DNA of 64,000 nt from an uncultured Clostridia bacterium (GCA_934636105.1 CAKTZR010000001.1:186001-250000); one strand, 5' to 3'. Positions 8,174 through 17,099 are shown, counted from the first letter of the stretch. Notes: generated by a model not told the origin, from the sequence alone. Numbers and translations are program-made.

Positions 8174-8881
8174 ATGTTTTCTTTACAAGCTCTGGCTTCC
8201 GTTGCGCTCGGTGCAGCAATGATGTTTGAATCATGGGGGTATATGATGCCGCAGCAGGACCCGACGGATACGCTGATTCTGGTGAACAAAACCAACAAAG
8301 CGCCCACTGTGCCCGTAACGCTGATAAAGCCGAACGTGCAGCCCACCAGAGAAGGTTTATCCGATAACATTTACATGCGTCCGGAAGCGGCAGCGGCTCT
8401 CGAAGAACTCTTTGCGGGTGCTGCGCAGGATGGACTGACGCTGTACGCAACCAGCGGATACCGCAGTTATTCCACGCAGAAGGCGATTTTTGAGCGCAAA
8501 CTGGATCGAATGAGCGATGAACAGGCCAACGCCAGCGTTGCCAAGCCGGGTTATTCAGAGCATCAAACCGGGCTTGCGATGGATATCGAGGGCGAAACGA
8601 CAAAAGGAACAGGCTTGACGGAAGCTTTCGGCGAATCGCCGGAGGGAATATGGGCGGCAGAGCATTGTGCAGAATACGGATTCATCATCCGCTATCCAAA
8701 GGGAAAGACGAAGATTACTGGATATATTTATGAGCCGTGGCATCTGCGCTATGTCGGCAAGGAAGCCGCGCAGGAAATCACCGAGCTGGGCGTGACATTT
8801 GAAGAATACATCGCGATGGTACGCAGCGACCGCATTCAATGGCTTCAGGAGGAAACGCAATACGATGAACAGAATCCATAA
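8174..8881 (+). CDS. VanY-type D-alanyl-D-alanine carboxypeptidase (M15B), first copy
   Basis: Zinc carboxypeptidase that trims the terminal D-Ala of peptidoglycan stems. The 235 residues include a weak N-terminal hydrophobic stretch (about 4-18) that may be a signal anchor. They show the M15 motifs: TSGYRSYSTQ, the zinc ligands in SEHQTGLAMDIE and the C-terminal EPWHLRYVG. The ATG follows AAGAGGCGAAAAC. Its last 17 bases overlap the next gene, a paralog, so the two are translationally coupled. No vanA/B-type resistance genes lie nearby, so a cell-wall remodelling role is more likely than glycopeptide resistance. Confidence 0.87.
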   Translation: MFSLQALASVALGAAMMFESWGYMMPQQDPTDTLILVNKTNKAPTVPVTLIKPNVQPTREGLSDNIYMRPEAAAALEELFAGAAQDGLTLYATSGYRSYSTQKAIFERKLDRMSDEQANASVAKPGYSEHQTGLAMDIEGETTKGTGLTEAFGESPEGIWAAEHCAEYGFIIRYPKGKTKITGYIYEPWHLRYVGKEAAQEITELGVTFEEYIAMVRSDRIQWLQEETQYDEQNP

Positions 8882-9632
8882 CGTGTTACTGGCGGCAGCG
8901 CTCGCTTCGGCTTTCGCGTGGCCGTGCGCGGCGGAATCGCTCAGTCTTTCCGATTTGGAAAATGCGCAGGATGCGCAGATGGTTGAGATGGATCCTCAGA
9001 GCGTGTGGAATTACCCAATTCCATACGATTTGCTGATGACCAGCGATTACATTGTGCTGGCGAACAAGGAAAACCTGCTGGATGAAAGCTATGTGCCGGA
9101 AGATCTGGTCAAATTGACCTGCCGCAAGATCAGTTCCGATCCGATTCAGATGCGCGAAGTTGCTGCACAGGCGCTTTCGGATATGTTTGATGCAGCCAAG
9201 GCGGATGGGATTACGCTGTATGCGCATTCCGGCTATCGCAGCTATCGCACGCAGAATACCATGTATTCCAACCGCCTGAAAAAGAACAACGGCAAGGATG
9301 ACGGCGTGGTGGCCTATCCCGGTTCATCCGACCATCAAACGGGATTAGGCATTGACGTTATCAATAAAGCGGGCATTGGCAAAAAGTTTACTTCTGCTTT
9401 TGCGGATACCAAAGAAGGAAAGTGGATCGCCGAGCATTGCTGGGATTACGGCTTTGTCATCCGCTATCAGAAAGATAAAGAAGATATCACCCAAATCGTT
9501 TATGAACCGTGGCATTTGCGCTATGTCGGCGTTCAGATTGCGCAATATATGCGCGACAGCAATTTGTGTCTGGAAGAATTCACAAACGAGTGGAAGGAGG
9601 CCGCGGCAGCATATCAGGCCGCGGGAAATTGA
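8865..9632 (+). CDS. VanY-type D-alanyl-D-alanine carboxypeptidase (M15B), second copy
   Basis: Paralog of the preceding gene with the same M15B motifs: HSGYRSYRTQ, SDHQTGLGIDV and EPWHLRYVG. The 255 residues begin with a clear Sec signal peptide (LLAAALASAFAWPCAAES), so it is exported. The start at 8865 was chosen because AGGAGGAAACGCAATACG precedes it and the signal peptide begins there; the frame could extend to 8799 but without a ribosome site. The N-terminal domain differs from copy one, which may mean different placement or substrates. Confidence 0.87.
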   Translation: MNRIHNVLLAAALASAFAWPCAAESLSLSDLENAQDAQMVEMDPQSVWNYPIPYDLLMTSDYIVLANKENLLDESYVPEDLVKLTCRKISSDPIQMREVAAQALSDMFDAAKADGITLYAHSGYRSYRTQNTMYSNRLKKNNGKDDGVVAYPGSSDHQTGLGIDVINKAGIGKKFTSAFADTKEGKWIAEHCWDYGFVIRYQKDKEDITQIVYEPWHLRYVGVQIAQYMRDSNLCLEEFTNEWKEAAAAYQAAGN

Positions 9633-9633
9633 T

Positions 9634-10257
9634 ATGAAAATTATCGACATTTCTCAGGAAATCTATCAGGGCATGCCCGTATATCCGGGCGATCCCACGT
9701 TCCAGAGCCGCCGAGTGAACAGCTTCAAACAGGGCGATATGTGCGAGGTTAGCGAGGTGACGATGGGTACGCACTGCGGAACGCATGTCGATGCGCCGCT
9801 GCACATGCTGCCGGACGGCCAGCCGCTGGAGTGCTTCCCGCTGGATTGCTTCATTGGCCCGTGCCGCGTGCTGACGGTGCCGTATCCCGTCATCAGTGAA
9901 AAGACGCTGGAAGAACTGAACGTTCAGCCGGGCGAGCGCATTCTGCTTCGCACCGATCCGACCGGCAAGTACAATAAGCATGCGCGCTTTAATCCGGCGG
10001 TGCTCAGCATGCGGGCGGCGCAGTATTTGGCGCAGCTGCCTGTCAAATTGGTGGGGATTGACGCGCCGACAGTGGAAAATATGGAGCTTTGCGACGGTGA
10101 AGTGCATACGACGCTGCTGAAAGCCGGCATTCCGCTGCTGGAAGGGCTTCGTCTGGAAGATGCGGAGAAGGAGAATTACTATCTGAGCGCCCTTCCGATT
10201 CGTTTGACTGGGGAAAACGGCGCGCCGTGCCGCGCGGTTCTGGTGGAAGAAGAATAA
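9634..10257 (+). CDS. Cyclase-family (kynurenine-formamidase-like) metal hydrolase
   Basis: Member of the cyclase family (PF04199), which includes kynurenine formamidase and other amide/ester hydrolases. The 207 residues begin with IIDISQEIYQGMPVYPGD and carry the metal-binding signature HCGTHVDAP at about 49-57. The start ATG at 9634 is one base after the previous stop, so translation is likely coupled. No tryptophan-degradation genes are nearby and the substrate cannot be assigned. The next gene has its own promoter. Confidence 0.8.
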   Translation: MKIIDISQEIYQGMPVYPGDPTFQSRRVNSFKQGDMCEVSEVTMGTHCGTHVDAPLHMLPDGQPLECFPLDCFIGPCRVLTVPYPVISEKTLEELNVQPGERILLRTDPTGKYNKHARFNPAVLSMRAAQYLAQLPVKLVGIDAPTVENMELCDGEVHTTLLKAGIPLLEGLRLEDAEKENYYLSALPIRLTGENGAPCRAVLVEEE

Positions 10258-10263
10258 GATGCG

Positions 10264-10292
10264 TTGTCATCCGGTATGAATCATGCTATAAT
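10264..10292 (+). promoter_or_regulatory. Vegetative promoter of galE
   Basis: TTGTCA (10264-10269), 17-base spacer, TATAAT (10287-10292) with an extended TGC just upstream of the -10 box. Confidence 0.85.
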
Positions 10293-10327
10293 GATAGAAG
10301 TCCAAGAAAAGGAAGGAGAATGATTCC

Positions 10328-11341
10328 ATGAACATTCTTTTGACCGGCGGCGCCGGTTTCATCGGTTCTCATACGGCGGTCGAGCTGCTGAATGCAGGCC
10401 ATGATGTCATCGTGGTGGATAATCTGTATAATAGCAGCGAAAAGGTGATTGAGCGTGTGGAAGAACTGACCGGCAAAAAGGTGAAGTTCTATAACGCAGA
10501 CGCCTGTGACGTTTCGGCGATGGATCGGGTTTTTGCCGAAAATGCAATCGATGCGGTGATTCATTTTGCCGCCTATAAGGCGGTCGGCGAGTCGGTCGTC
10601 AAGCCGCTGGAATACTATCGCAACAATCTGGATTGCACGCTGACCGTGTGCGAGGTCATGAAGAAGCATGGAGTGAAGCGCTTTATTTTCAGCTCCTCCG
10701 CGACTGTGTACGGCATCCCGGATCATATGCCGCTGGACGAGACCATGCCTACCAGCTGCACCAATCCCTATGGCTGGACGAAGTACATGATCGAGCGCAT
10801 TCTGACCGACGTGGCCAAGGCCAATCCGGATTGGTCGGTCGTGCTCCTGCGCTATTTCAACCCGATTGGCGCACACGAAAGCGGCCGTATCGGCGAAATG
10901 CCCAACGGCATTCCGAACAACCTGCTGCCATATGTTTCGCAGGTTGCGGCGGGCAAGCTGGCCTATCTGCATGTGTTTGGCGACGACTATCCCACGCCGG
11001 ATGGAACGGGCGTTCGCGACTACATTCATGTTGTCGATCTGGCGCGCGGCCATGTTGCGGCGGCTGATTTTGCCATGAAGCATACCGGAACGGAAATCAT
11101 CAACCTTGGCACTGGCCATGGCTACAGTGTGCTGGATATTGTCAAGGCATTTGAAAAGGTCAATGGCGTGAAAGTCCCGTATAAGATCGAAGCGCGCCGT
11201 CCGGGTGATATCGCCGAATGCTGGGCTGATCCGACCAAGGCCAAGGAGTTGCTGGGCTGGACAGCGCAGAAGAACCTTGAAGATATGTGCCGCGATGCGT
11301 GGCGCTGGCAGACGCAGAATCCGAATGGATACGCAGATTGA
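10328..11341 (+). CDS. galE: UDP-glucose 4-epimerase
   Basis: NAD-dependent epimerase of the extended SDR family, interconverting UDP-glucose and UDP-galactose for the Leloir pathway and for glycan precursors. The 337 residues have the family length. The Rossmann motif LLTGGAGFIGSHTAVEL is at the N terminus, SSSATVYG holds the catalytic Ser region and YGWTK the Tyr-x3-Lys dyad. The ATG has AAGGAGAATGATTCC upstream. It is a monocistronic unit with its own promoter and terminator; no galK or galT is adjacent. Confidence 0.95.
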   Translation: MNILLTGGAGFIGSHTAVELLNAGHDVIVVDNLYNSSEKVIERVEELTGKKVKFYNADACDVSAMDRVFAENAIDAVIHFAAYKAVGESVVKPLEYYRNNLDCTLTVCEVMKKHGVKRFIFSSSATVYGIPDHMPLDETMPTSCTNPYGWTKYMIERILTDVAKANPDWSVVLLRYFNPIGAHESGRIGEMPNGIPNNLLPYVSQVAAGKLAYLHVFGDDYPTPDGTGVRDYIHVVDLARGHVAAADFAMKHTGTEIINLGTGHGYSVLDIVKAFEKVNGVKVPYKIEARRPGDIAECWADPTKAKELLGWTAQKNLEDMCRDAWRWQTQNPNGYAD

Positions 11342-11362
11342 TTTTCTTTTCTAAAATTTCGG

Positions 11363-11389
11363 AAGGCGGGGAAAAACTCCGCCTTTTTT
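11363..11389 (+). terminator. Rho-independent terminator of galE
   Basis: AAGGCGG (11363-11369) pairs with CCGCCTT (11379-11385) around a 9-base loop and is followed by T residues. Confidence 0.88.
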
Positions 11390-11397
11390 CTTTTTCG

Positions 11398-11426
11398 TCC
11401 AACTTTTAGCGCGGCCCAAACGTCTA
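11398..11426 (+). promoter_or_regulatory. Candidate ECF-sigma promoter of the sigma/anti-sigma pair
   Basis: The -35-like TCCAAC (11398-11403) and -10-like CGTCTA (11421-11426) are 17 bases apart. This is the AAC...CGTC spacing used by many extracytoplasmic-function sigma factors, and no vegetative promoter is evident, suggesting autoregulation. Confidence 0.5.
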
Positions 11427-11463
11427 ATGGATGAGAGCGCTCAAAACGAAGGAGGAATGACGG

Positions 11464-11955
11464 ATGATGAACGATGCGGATTTTGTCCGCGAAGTACGAG
11501 CCTGCGAAAAAACGCTTTACCGTGTTAGCAGAACGATTTTAAACAGCGAAGCGGACTGCTGCGATGCAGTTCAGGAAGCATTAACGCGCGCATGGAAGCA
11601 CAGACACAATGTGAACCCGCGTTTTTTCAAAACCTGGCTGACGCGTATTCTTATCAACGAATGCCACAATATCGGCAGACGCTTAAAGCGTGTAACACCC
11701 ATTGACGAAATCCCCGAGCAGCCTGCCCTGCAGGAAGAAGAAACAGGTGTGATGGAAGCGCTTCAAAGCATCAAAGAACCTTGGCGCATTGTTTTAATCA
11801 TGCACGAGCTGGAGGGCTTCACCTATTCGGAAATTGCCGCCGTGACACGCGTACCGGAAAGCACAGTCAAGTATCGCGCCGTTCAGGCCAAGCGTGCTCT
11901 TCGGAATGAAATTGAAAAACAGGAAAAGGAACTGAAAGGAGGCGCAGAACAATGA
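11464..11955 (+). CDS. ECF-type RNA polymerase sigma factor
   Basis: Alternative sigma factor of the sigma-70 ECF class, 163 residues. Region 2 is recognisable in DCCDAVQEALTRAWKH (about 36-51) and region 4 in the helix-turn-helix FTYSEIAAVTRVPESTVKYR (about 120-139). The ATG at 11464 lies 7 bases after AAGGAGG. Its stop overlaps the start of the next gene in ATGA, the usual arrangement of a sigma factor and its membrane anti-sigma factor. The signal sensed is unknown. Confidence 0.88.
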   Translation: MMNDADFVREVRACEKTLYRVSRTILNSEADCCDAVQEALTRAWKHRHNVNPRFFKTWLTRILINECHNIGRRLKRVTPIDEIPEQPALQEEETGVMEALQSIKEPWRIVLIMHELEGFTYSEIAAVTRVPESTVKYRAVQAKRALRNEIEKQEKELKGGAEQ

Positions 11956-13028
11956 AAGAGGAAAAAAACCGGTTGGAGACAGCCTTCGGCGAAACACCGG
12001 ATATGTTCCATCTGCGCGTTGAACAAACCTTATCCACTCTTCAAGCGGAAAAGCCGGAGAAGCACGCCATGAAAAGGAAGGTCAACTGGGGTCTTGCGCT
12101 GCTGGCCGCACTGCTCCTTGTGTCGGCTGTCGGCGTGGCAGTTAAATTTGCAGGCGTACTGGATTTCCTTACGAATACAGCGGCCAAGAATAGGGTGCTG
12201 GATGACGCAAAATCTATGGTGCATACTGGAGGCGAAAGCGTTTCAATCGGAACTTGCACCGCCGGAGTCAAGGAATGGGTCTGCGATGGGCAGCGATTGT
12301 TTGCAACCATCAGTGTGATTGATCCGGCCCTGCGAACAGAGGGTTATTATGTTCCCCAAAAGGAAGATGAGGATTATCTTGCTGGGCTTGAGCGTTACGG
12401 ACTTACGCATGACTTAATGGAGGCATTCTCTGATCAAGGCACTGTACAGGTTCGAAGTGCGGATTTTAGGTGGGGCGATGAGCAAAAATGTGAAATTCTC
12501 TATACCTATGAAATTGAGCTGGAAACTATGCCCAATGCGTATACCATAATGATTCCAGTTTCCTGTTCAGAGGGTGAAAACACCTTGACGATTGATGTGA
12601 CAAGCGCAGATTATGGAAGAATGCAGAATTTTGAGCCCTCCGAAATCTTCGCTTTTGAAGGATACACAGCGCAAATTACGCAGCTTCAGGCATCATCTCT
12701 GCGTACCTACGGAGAATTAAAGCTGACCTTTGACGCATCGATAGATGAACAGCTGCGGGAAAATATTGCAGGAGATTATATGGAAGGTCTGCTTGCACCG
12801 GAGGGTAGATTGGATATCATCGCTGGAGAAGGTGAGGAAATTGCTTATCCAACAGGCGCAGTGTGGACGGAAGATGGATGGGTCTGCACGATTTCCCTAG
12901 AGGGCAATCCGAGAGAAGCCTATCCTGAAAGGATCGCGTTTTATCCTCGAAAGGGCGCAAGCATATTTGACGGAGAAGGAGAATGGCCATCGCTCAATGA
13001 AAACGGTGCAATCCAAATGAAGCTATAA
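11952..13028 (+). CDS. Membrane-anchored DUF4179-like protein, putative anti-sigma factor
   Basis: Probably the anti-sigma partner of the upstream ECF factor. The 358 residues have a charged cytoplasmic N terminus of about 45 residues, one transmembrane segment (about 47-66) and a large extracytoplasmic part rich in beta-strand-like sequence. This layout resembles DUF4179 proteins, which usually sit beside ECF sigma factors. The ATGA overlap with the sigma gene supports coupled expression at fixed ratio. No catalytic motif is visible. The anti-sigma role is inferred from topology and context. Confidence 0.7.
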   Translation: MKEEKNRLETAFGETPDMFHLRVEQTLSTLQAEKPEKHAMKRKVNWGLALLAALLLVSAVGVAVKFAGVLDFLTNTAAKNRVLDDAKSMVHTGGESVSIGTCTAGVKEWVCDGQRLFATISVIDPALRTEGYYVPQKEDEDYLAGLERYGLTHDLMEAFSDQGTVQVRSADFRWGDEQKCEILYTYEIELETMPNAYTIMIPVSCSEGENTLTIDVTSADYGRMQNFEPSEIFAFEGYTAQITQLQASSLRTYGELKLTFDASIDEQLRENIAGDYMEGLLAPEGRLDIIAGEGEEIAYPTGAVWTEDGWVCTISLEGNPREAYPERIAFYPRKGASIFDGEGEWPSLNENGAIQMKL

Positions 13029-13030
13029 CA

Positions 13031-13079
13031 AAAAAGCGTCTGTTTCCTCCCCACAAAAAGGAGGAGCAGACGCTTTTTC
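13031..13079. terminator. Bidirectional terminator between the sigma unit and the MFS gene
   Basis: AAAAAGCGTCTG (13031-13042) and CAGACGCTTTTT (13067-13078) pair, with an inner TCCTCC/GGAGGA stem. A-rich and T-rich flanks make it work on both strands, serving the plus-strand anti-sigma gene and the minus-strand transporter. Confidence 0.88.
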
Positions 13080-13105
13080 ATAGCTGATTGTGTTCGAGCG
13101 ATTGA

Positions 13106-14359
13106 TTAGTGAATACGTTCAATCTTTTTCGGCACGATGAACGTCAAGATGACCCCGCCGAGAATGAACATGCTCAAAACCGGGAGAATGCCATATCGGG
13201 AAACGCCCGTCGCCTGCGCCACAAGGCCGAAAAGCGCCGGGCCGATGACGGCGGAAAATTTGCCGAACACATCAAAGAAACCAAAGTATTCGCTGGCCGA
13301 TTCTTCCGGGACGAGCTTGCCAAAGAACGAACGCGAGAGCGCTTGAATGCCGCCCTGCGCTGTACCGACGAGCACCGCAAGAATCAGAAAGTCGCGCAAC
13401 GTGCTCAACCGGAATGCAACAAAGCAGACCACGACATACGTCGCAATGCCGACCAGAATCATCGTTCGAGAACCAAATTTTTCCGCCAGCTTGCCATAAA
13501 AAATCGCAAACGGGAATGCAACAATCTGCACCACCAGCAGCACGACCATCATATCCATGCTGCCAAGGCCGCAGGAATCGCCGAAAACCGTCGCCATGTG
13601 AATGATGGTACCCACGCCGTCGATATAGAAAAAGTAGGCGATGATGAACGCGACAACACTTTTGTTTTTGATAATCATGCCGCAGGTGTTTTTCACATTG
13701 CGAAGCGTATGCAAAATGATATTTCGTTCCGGATCAATGCCGTGCTTCTGCTGGACATGGCGCAGCATAGGGAGCGTGAACACAAGCCACCAACCGGCCG
13801 TCAACAAGAAGGAGATGCGCGTAGCCAGCATTGTACCGACACCGATTTGATCACCGAATTGAATCAGCAGCAGCGAAAGCACGAGCGGAATCGTAGACCC
13901 GCCGATATAACCCAGCCCATAGCCCAGCGTAGAGACACGATCCATGCGTTCTTCCGTCGTCACATCGAGCAGAAAGCTGTCATAATAGACACACGAACCG
14001 TTAAAGCCCAGCGTGCCAAGCACATAGAGCGCCAGCAGCGCTTTCCAGTTTCCCGTGAAGGCCAGCAGCGCGCTGCTGACGACGCCGAGCAGCATAAACG
14101 CGGTAAAGAGCTTCTTTTTCATGCCTTTGAAGTCGCCCAGCGTACCCATAAAAGGCGCGAGCACCGCACAAATCAGCGTGCCGCAGGACGTTGCATAGCC
14201 CCAGAAGGCCGTCGCATCCACGTCGCTCACGCCGTTCTGGTGCGCGATTTCCTTAAAAAAGATGGGGAGGATGATCGCTGCGATGATGGTCGCAAAAGCT
14301 GAATTAGCCCAGTCATAGAGCATCCAGCTCTTTTCTGCCTTTGTATAACTCTTAAGCAT
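13106..14359 (-). CDS. MFS transporter, UMF1/Atg22-like family
   Basis: Polytopic transporter of the major facilitator superfamily with about 12 hydrophobic segments in 417 residues. The N-terminal WMLYDWANSAFATII is the hallmark of the UMF1 (Atg22-like) branch. Substrates of bacterial members are not established. Its start overlaps the end of udk by 8 bases, so it belongs to the ABC-F-udk-MFS transcription unit read on the minus strand and ends at the bidirectional terminator. Confidence 0.85.
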   Translation of the reverse strand: MLKSYTKAEKSWMLYDWANSAFATIIAAIILPIFFKEIAHQNGVSDVDATAFWGYATSCGTLICAVLAPFMGTLGDFKGMKKKLFTAFMLLGVVSSALLAFTGNWKALLALYVLGTLGFNGSCVYYDSFLLDVTTEERMDRVSTLGYGLGYIGGSTIPLVLSLLLIQFGDQIGVGTMLATRISFLLTAGWWLVFTLPMLRHVQQKHGIDPERNIILHTLRNVKNTCGMIIKNKSVVAFIIAYFFYIDGVGTIIHMATVFGDSCGLGSMDMMVVLLVVQIVAFPFAIFYGKLAEKFGSRTMILVGIATYVVVCFVAFRLSTLRDFLILAVLVGTAQGGIQALSRSFFGKLVPEESASEYFGFFDVFGKFSAVIGPALFGLVAQATGVSRYGILPVLSMFILGGVILTFIVPKKIERIH

Positions 14360-15002
14360 TTTTCTTTTCCCTTCTGCGGTTCAGACCGCGATAGAGGTGA
14401 AGATCATTGTTGATGTAGCCGGCGAGGATTTCTGTAATCTTTGCATCCTTGCCGCCGCCGGCAACAATCACGTCGGCATATTGCTCGTAATTGCGGATAT
14501 ACTGGTCAAACATCGGCTTAACAGTGGTGATATACTGCGAGGAAATATTGTCGATCTGGCGGCCGCGCTCGTTGATATCGCGTTGAATGCGGCGAAGCAG
14601 ACAGATGTCGGATTCAACGTGCATATAGAGCTTGAGATCCATCATCGCACGCAGGCGGGCATCATAGAAAGCGTGAATACCTTCGACAATGATGACGTCG
14701 TGCGGCTCAAGGTATTCGCCCGGCACATCCGCGCGGCAGTGGTGCGAATAATCATAGCGCTTTTTCGAAACGCGTCGGCCGTCAAGCAGCTCGCGAACAT
14801 CCGCCAGCAGTTGATCGTGGTCAAAAATAGACGGCTCGTCATAGTTGAGCAGGCAGCGCTCCTCAAAGCTTAAATCGGGATGATCCTTATAGTAGGCGTC
14901 CTGATTGATGATGAGAATGCTCTTGTTGACCATGGTGGCAAGCTCCTCGGCCAGCGTGGATTTGCCGCTGCCGCTTGCACCGCAGATTCCGATAAACAGC
15001 AT
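14352..15002 (-). CDS. udk: Uridine kinase
   Basis: Phosphorylates uridine and cytidine in pyrimidine salvage. The 216 residues begin MLFIGICGASGSGKST, giving the P-loop at about 8-15, followed by the family segments NQDAYYKD, DEPSIFD, RYDYSHH and IVEGIHAF. The start at 15002 was chosen because AAAGGAGAGCGAACATCC precedes it and the family begins there. It lies 32 bases downstream of the ABC-F gene and overlaps the MFS gene. Confidence 0.92.
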   Translation of the reverse strand: MLFIGICGASGSGKSTLAEELATMVNKSILIINQDAYYKDHPDLSFEERCLLNYDEPSIFDHDQLLADVRELLDGRRVSKKRYDYSHHCRADVPGEYLEPHDVIIVEGIHAFYDARLRAMMDLKLYMHVESDICLLRRIQRDINERGRQIDNISSQYITTVKPMFDQYIRNYEQYADVIVAGGGKDAKITEILAGYINNDLHLYRGLNRRREKKNA

Positions 15003-15034
15003 GGATGTTCGCTCTCCTTTTTTCTGTAGCAAAA

Positions 15035-16954
15035 TCAGGCGTCTTCCTGGGATAGCGCCGCTTCGGCGGCTTCCCATTGTTCGTAAAGCGTTTGCAGCTC
15101 CTGCTGCGCCTTTTGATAGGCGCGCTGCACATCGGCCGCCTTTTGCGCATCGCTGTACAGGGCCGGGTCGGCCATCTGTGCTTCAAGCTCGGCGATTTCC
15201 GCTTCCTTTGCGCCGACAGCCTTTTCTGCTTCTTGCGCGCGGGTTTTGAGCTGGCGAAGGGCCTGACGGCTCATCTTTTCGCGGCGCTTTTCTTTTTCCA
15301 GCTCCGTCTTGGTCTTTCCGGTTTCGGCTTCCACGGCGACAGGGCGATTTTTGCGTTCAATATAATCGTCATAGTTGCCGATGTATTCCGTTACGCCGTC
15401 CGACCTCATTTCAATGATGCGGTTGGCGATGCGGTTGATGAAATATCGGTCGTGCGAAACGGTGAGGATGGTGCCGCCGAAGTCGGCCAGCGCATCTTCC
15501 AAAACTTCGCGGGAATCCATGTCCAGGTGGTTGGTCGGTTCATCCAGCAGAAGCAGGTTGTCTTTGCGCAGCATCAATGCGGTCAGTGCCACGCGCCCCT
15601 TTTCGCCGCCGGAGAGGGTATGAATCGGCTTGAAAACGTCGTCGCCCGTAAACAGGAACATGCCCAGCGCGCCGCGCACGTTGGATTGTTCCATCTGCGG
15701 GAAGCGATCCCAGACTTCATCCAGAACGGTTTTATCCGGGTGCAGCGTGCTCTGATGCTGATCGTAGTAGCCAATATCCACGTTCGCGCCGTAGCGAATG
15801 AAACCGGTATCCGGCTTTTCTTCGCCGACGATGATTTTAATCAGGGTAGATTTACCGACGCCATTCGGACCGATCAGCGCTACGCGGTCTCCGGCGCGCA
15901 CATGCACGGTTAAATCGTGGAAAAGATGCTTTTCGCCAAACGATTTGCTCAGCTCACTCATTTGGAGCACGTCTTCGCCCGTACGCCTGCGCGCTTCAAA
16001 AGAAAAACGAATGGCGCGCTCATCCACAGGCTTTTCCAGCTTTTCCATGCGGTCAAGCGCCTTTTCACGGCTTTCAGCCGCACGAATAGATTTTTCGCGG
16101 TTAAACATGCGATAGCGGGCGATGATCGCCTGCTGACGCTCGATTTCCTTCTGCTGGATTTCGTAAGCGCGCATGCGGGATTCAAAGCGTTCCTGCCTCT
16201 GGGCGACATAGCGGGTGTAGTTGCCGTTATACTGCTCGGAAGAACCCATCAGGATTTCCACAATGCCTGTACAGACATGATCAAGGAAATAGCGGTCATG
16301 CGAAATCACCAGCACACTGCCCTTATAGGCGGCCAGATAGTTTTCCAGCCATTGCAGCGTTTCCATGTCCAGATGGTTGGTCGGTTCATCCAGCAGCAGC
16401 AAATCCGGCTTTTGCAGCAGCAGACGCGCCAGACACAGCCGCGTCTGTTCGCCGCCGCTGAGGGAATCGACGCATTGATCGTACTGCGCAGGCTTAAAGC
16501 CTAAGCCGTTAAGCACGCCTGAAACCATGCTTTTCCATGAGTAACCATCGGATTCCTCAAAGCGGCGGGTCAGGCGGTCATAATCGGCGGAAAGACGGGC
16601 GAAGCGCTGCTCGTCTGTGTGCGCATGCGCCATTTCGTCTTCAAGCTCCCGCAGCTTGGCTTCCATCGCAAAGACCGGCTCATACACCTTTTGCAGCTCG
16701 TTCCAAACAGTTTCGCCGCTCGTCACCATGTTCTGCTGGGCTAGATAGCCGATGCGTGTGCCGCGAACAAGCGAAATTTCGCCGCCGTCCTGCGCGTCCA
16801 GCCCGGCCAGAATGCGCATGAGCGTCGATTTGCCGCAGCCGTTCACGCCGACAAGCCCAATGCGGTCGCCCTGCTGCACGGTCAGCGAAACATCCCGCAG
16901 CACGGCGTTCACGCCGAAGGACTTCGCTATATTCTGGGCGGATAAGATAATCAT
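15035..16954 (-). CDS. ABC-F family ATPase (YdiF/Uup-like)
   Basis: Soluble tandem ATP-binding protein of the ABC-F group, which acts on the ribosome rather than in transport. The 639 residues hold two nucleotide-binding domains, each with Walker A (GVNGCGKST; GPNGVGKST), a signature (LSGGEQTRL; LSGGEKGRV) and LLLDEPTNHLD. A charged linker joins them. The C-terminal ~100 residues form a Lys/Glu-rich coiled coil of the kind that binds rRNA or DNA in Uup/YdiF. The start at 16954 follows AGGAGTTTGCCTTT; an upstream in-frame ATG at 16981 lacks a ribosome site. Whether it gives antibiotic protection or is housekeeping cannot be told. Confidence 0.9.
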   Translation of the reverse strand: MIILSAQNIAKSFGVNAVLRDVSLTVQQGDRIGLVGVNGCGKSTLMRILAGLDAQDGGEISLVRGTRIGYLAQQNMVTSGETVWNELQKVYEPVFAMEAKLRELEDEMAHAHTDEQRFARLSADYDRLTRRFEESDGYSWKSMVSGVLNGLGFKPAQYDQCVDSLSGGEQTRLCLARLLLQKPDLLLLDEPTNHLDMETLQWLENYLAAYKGSVLVISHDRYFLDHVCTGIVEILMGSSEQYNGNYTRYVAQRQERFESRMRAYEIQQKEIERQQAIIARYRMFNREKSIRAAESREKALDRMEKLEKPVDERAIRFSFEARRRTGEDVLQMSELSKSFGEKHLFHDLTVHVRAGDRVALIGPNGVGKSTLIKIIVGEEKPDTGFIRYGANVDIGYYDQHQSTLHPDKTVLDEVWDRFPQMEQSNVRGALGMFLFTGDDVFKPIHTLSGGEKGRVALTALMLRKDNLLLLDEPTNHLDMDSREVLEDALADFGGTILTVSHDRYFINRIANRIIEMRSDGVTEYIGNYDDYIERKNRPVAVEAETGKTKTELEKEKRREKMSRQALRQLKTRAQEAEKAVGAKEAEIAELEAQMADPALYSDAQKAADVQRAYQKAQQELQTLYEQWEAAEAALSQEDA

Positions 16955-17020
16955 AAAGGCAAACTCCTGTTTCTTTGACATTCACAGCCGCTCAATCGGC
17001 TCAAGTCTGCATACTTTTTT

Positions 17021-17049
17021 ATTATACGACAGTTGAGACGGCAAGGCAA
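17021..17049 (-). promoter_or_regulatory. Vegetative promoter of the ABC-F-udk-MFS unit
   Basis: On the minus strand TTGCCT (complement of 17044-17049), a 17-base spacer and TATAAT (complement of 17021-17026). It is divergent from the ctsR promoter. Confidence 0.75.
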
Positions 17050-17099
17050 GGTGATTTTTGTTTTCTGGCTGCATGTGCGAAAAAAATCAGGGTCAAGGG

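Noticed and set aside
8174..9632. VanY pair as a vancomycin-resistance locus
   Set aside because: No vanH/A/X or two-component regulators are adjacent; M15B carboxypeptidases are common in cell-wall maintenance.
13109..14302. Plus-strand open frame of 397 codons opposite the MFS transporter
   Set aside because: Arg/His/Gln-rich shadow; the minus-strand MFS gene has clear family motifs and membrane segments.
16955..17099. Small RNA gene between the divergent ABC-F and ctsR promoters
   Set aside because: The stretch is accounted for by two divergent promoters and leaders; no terminator or stable structure suggests an independent transcript.
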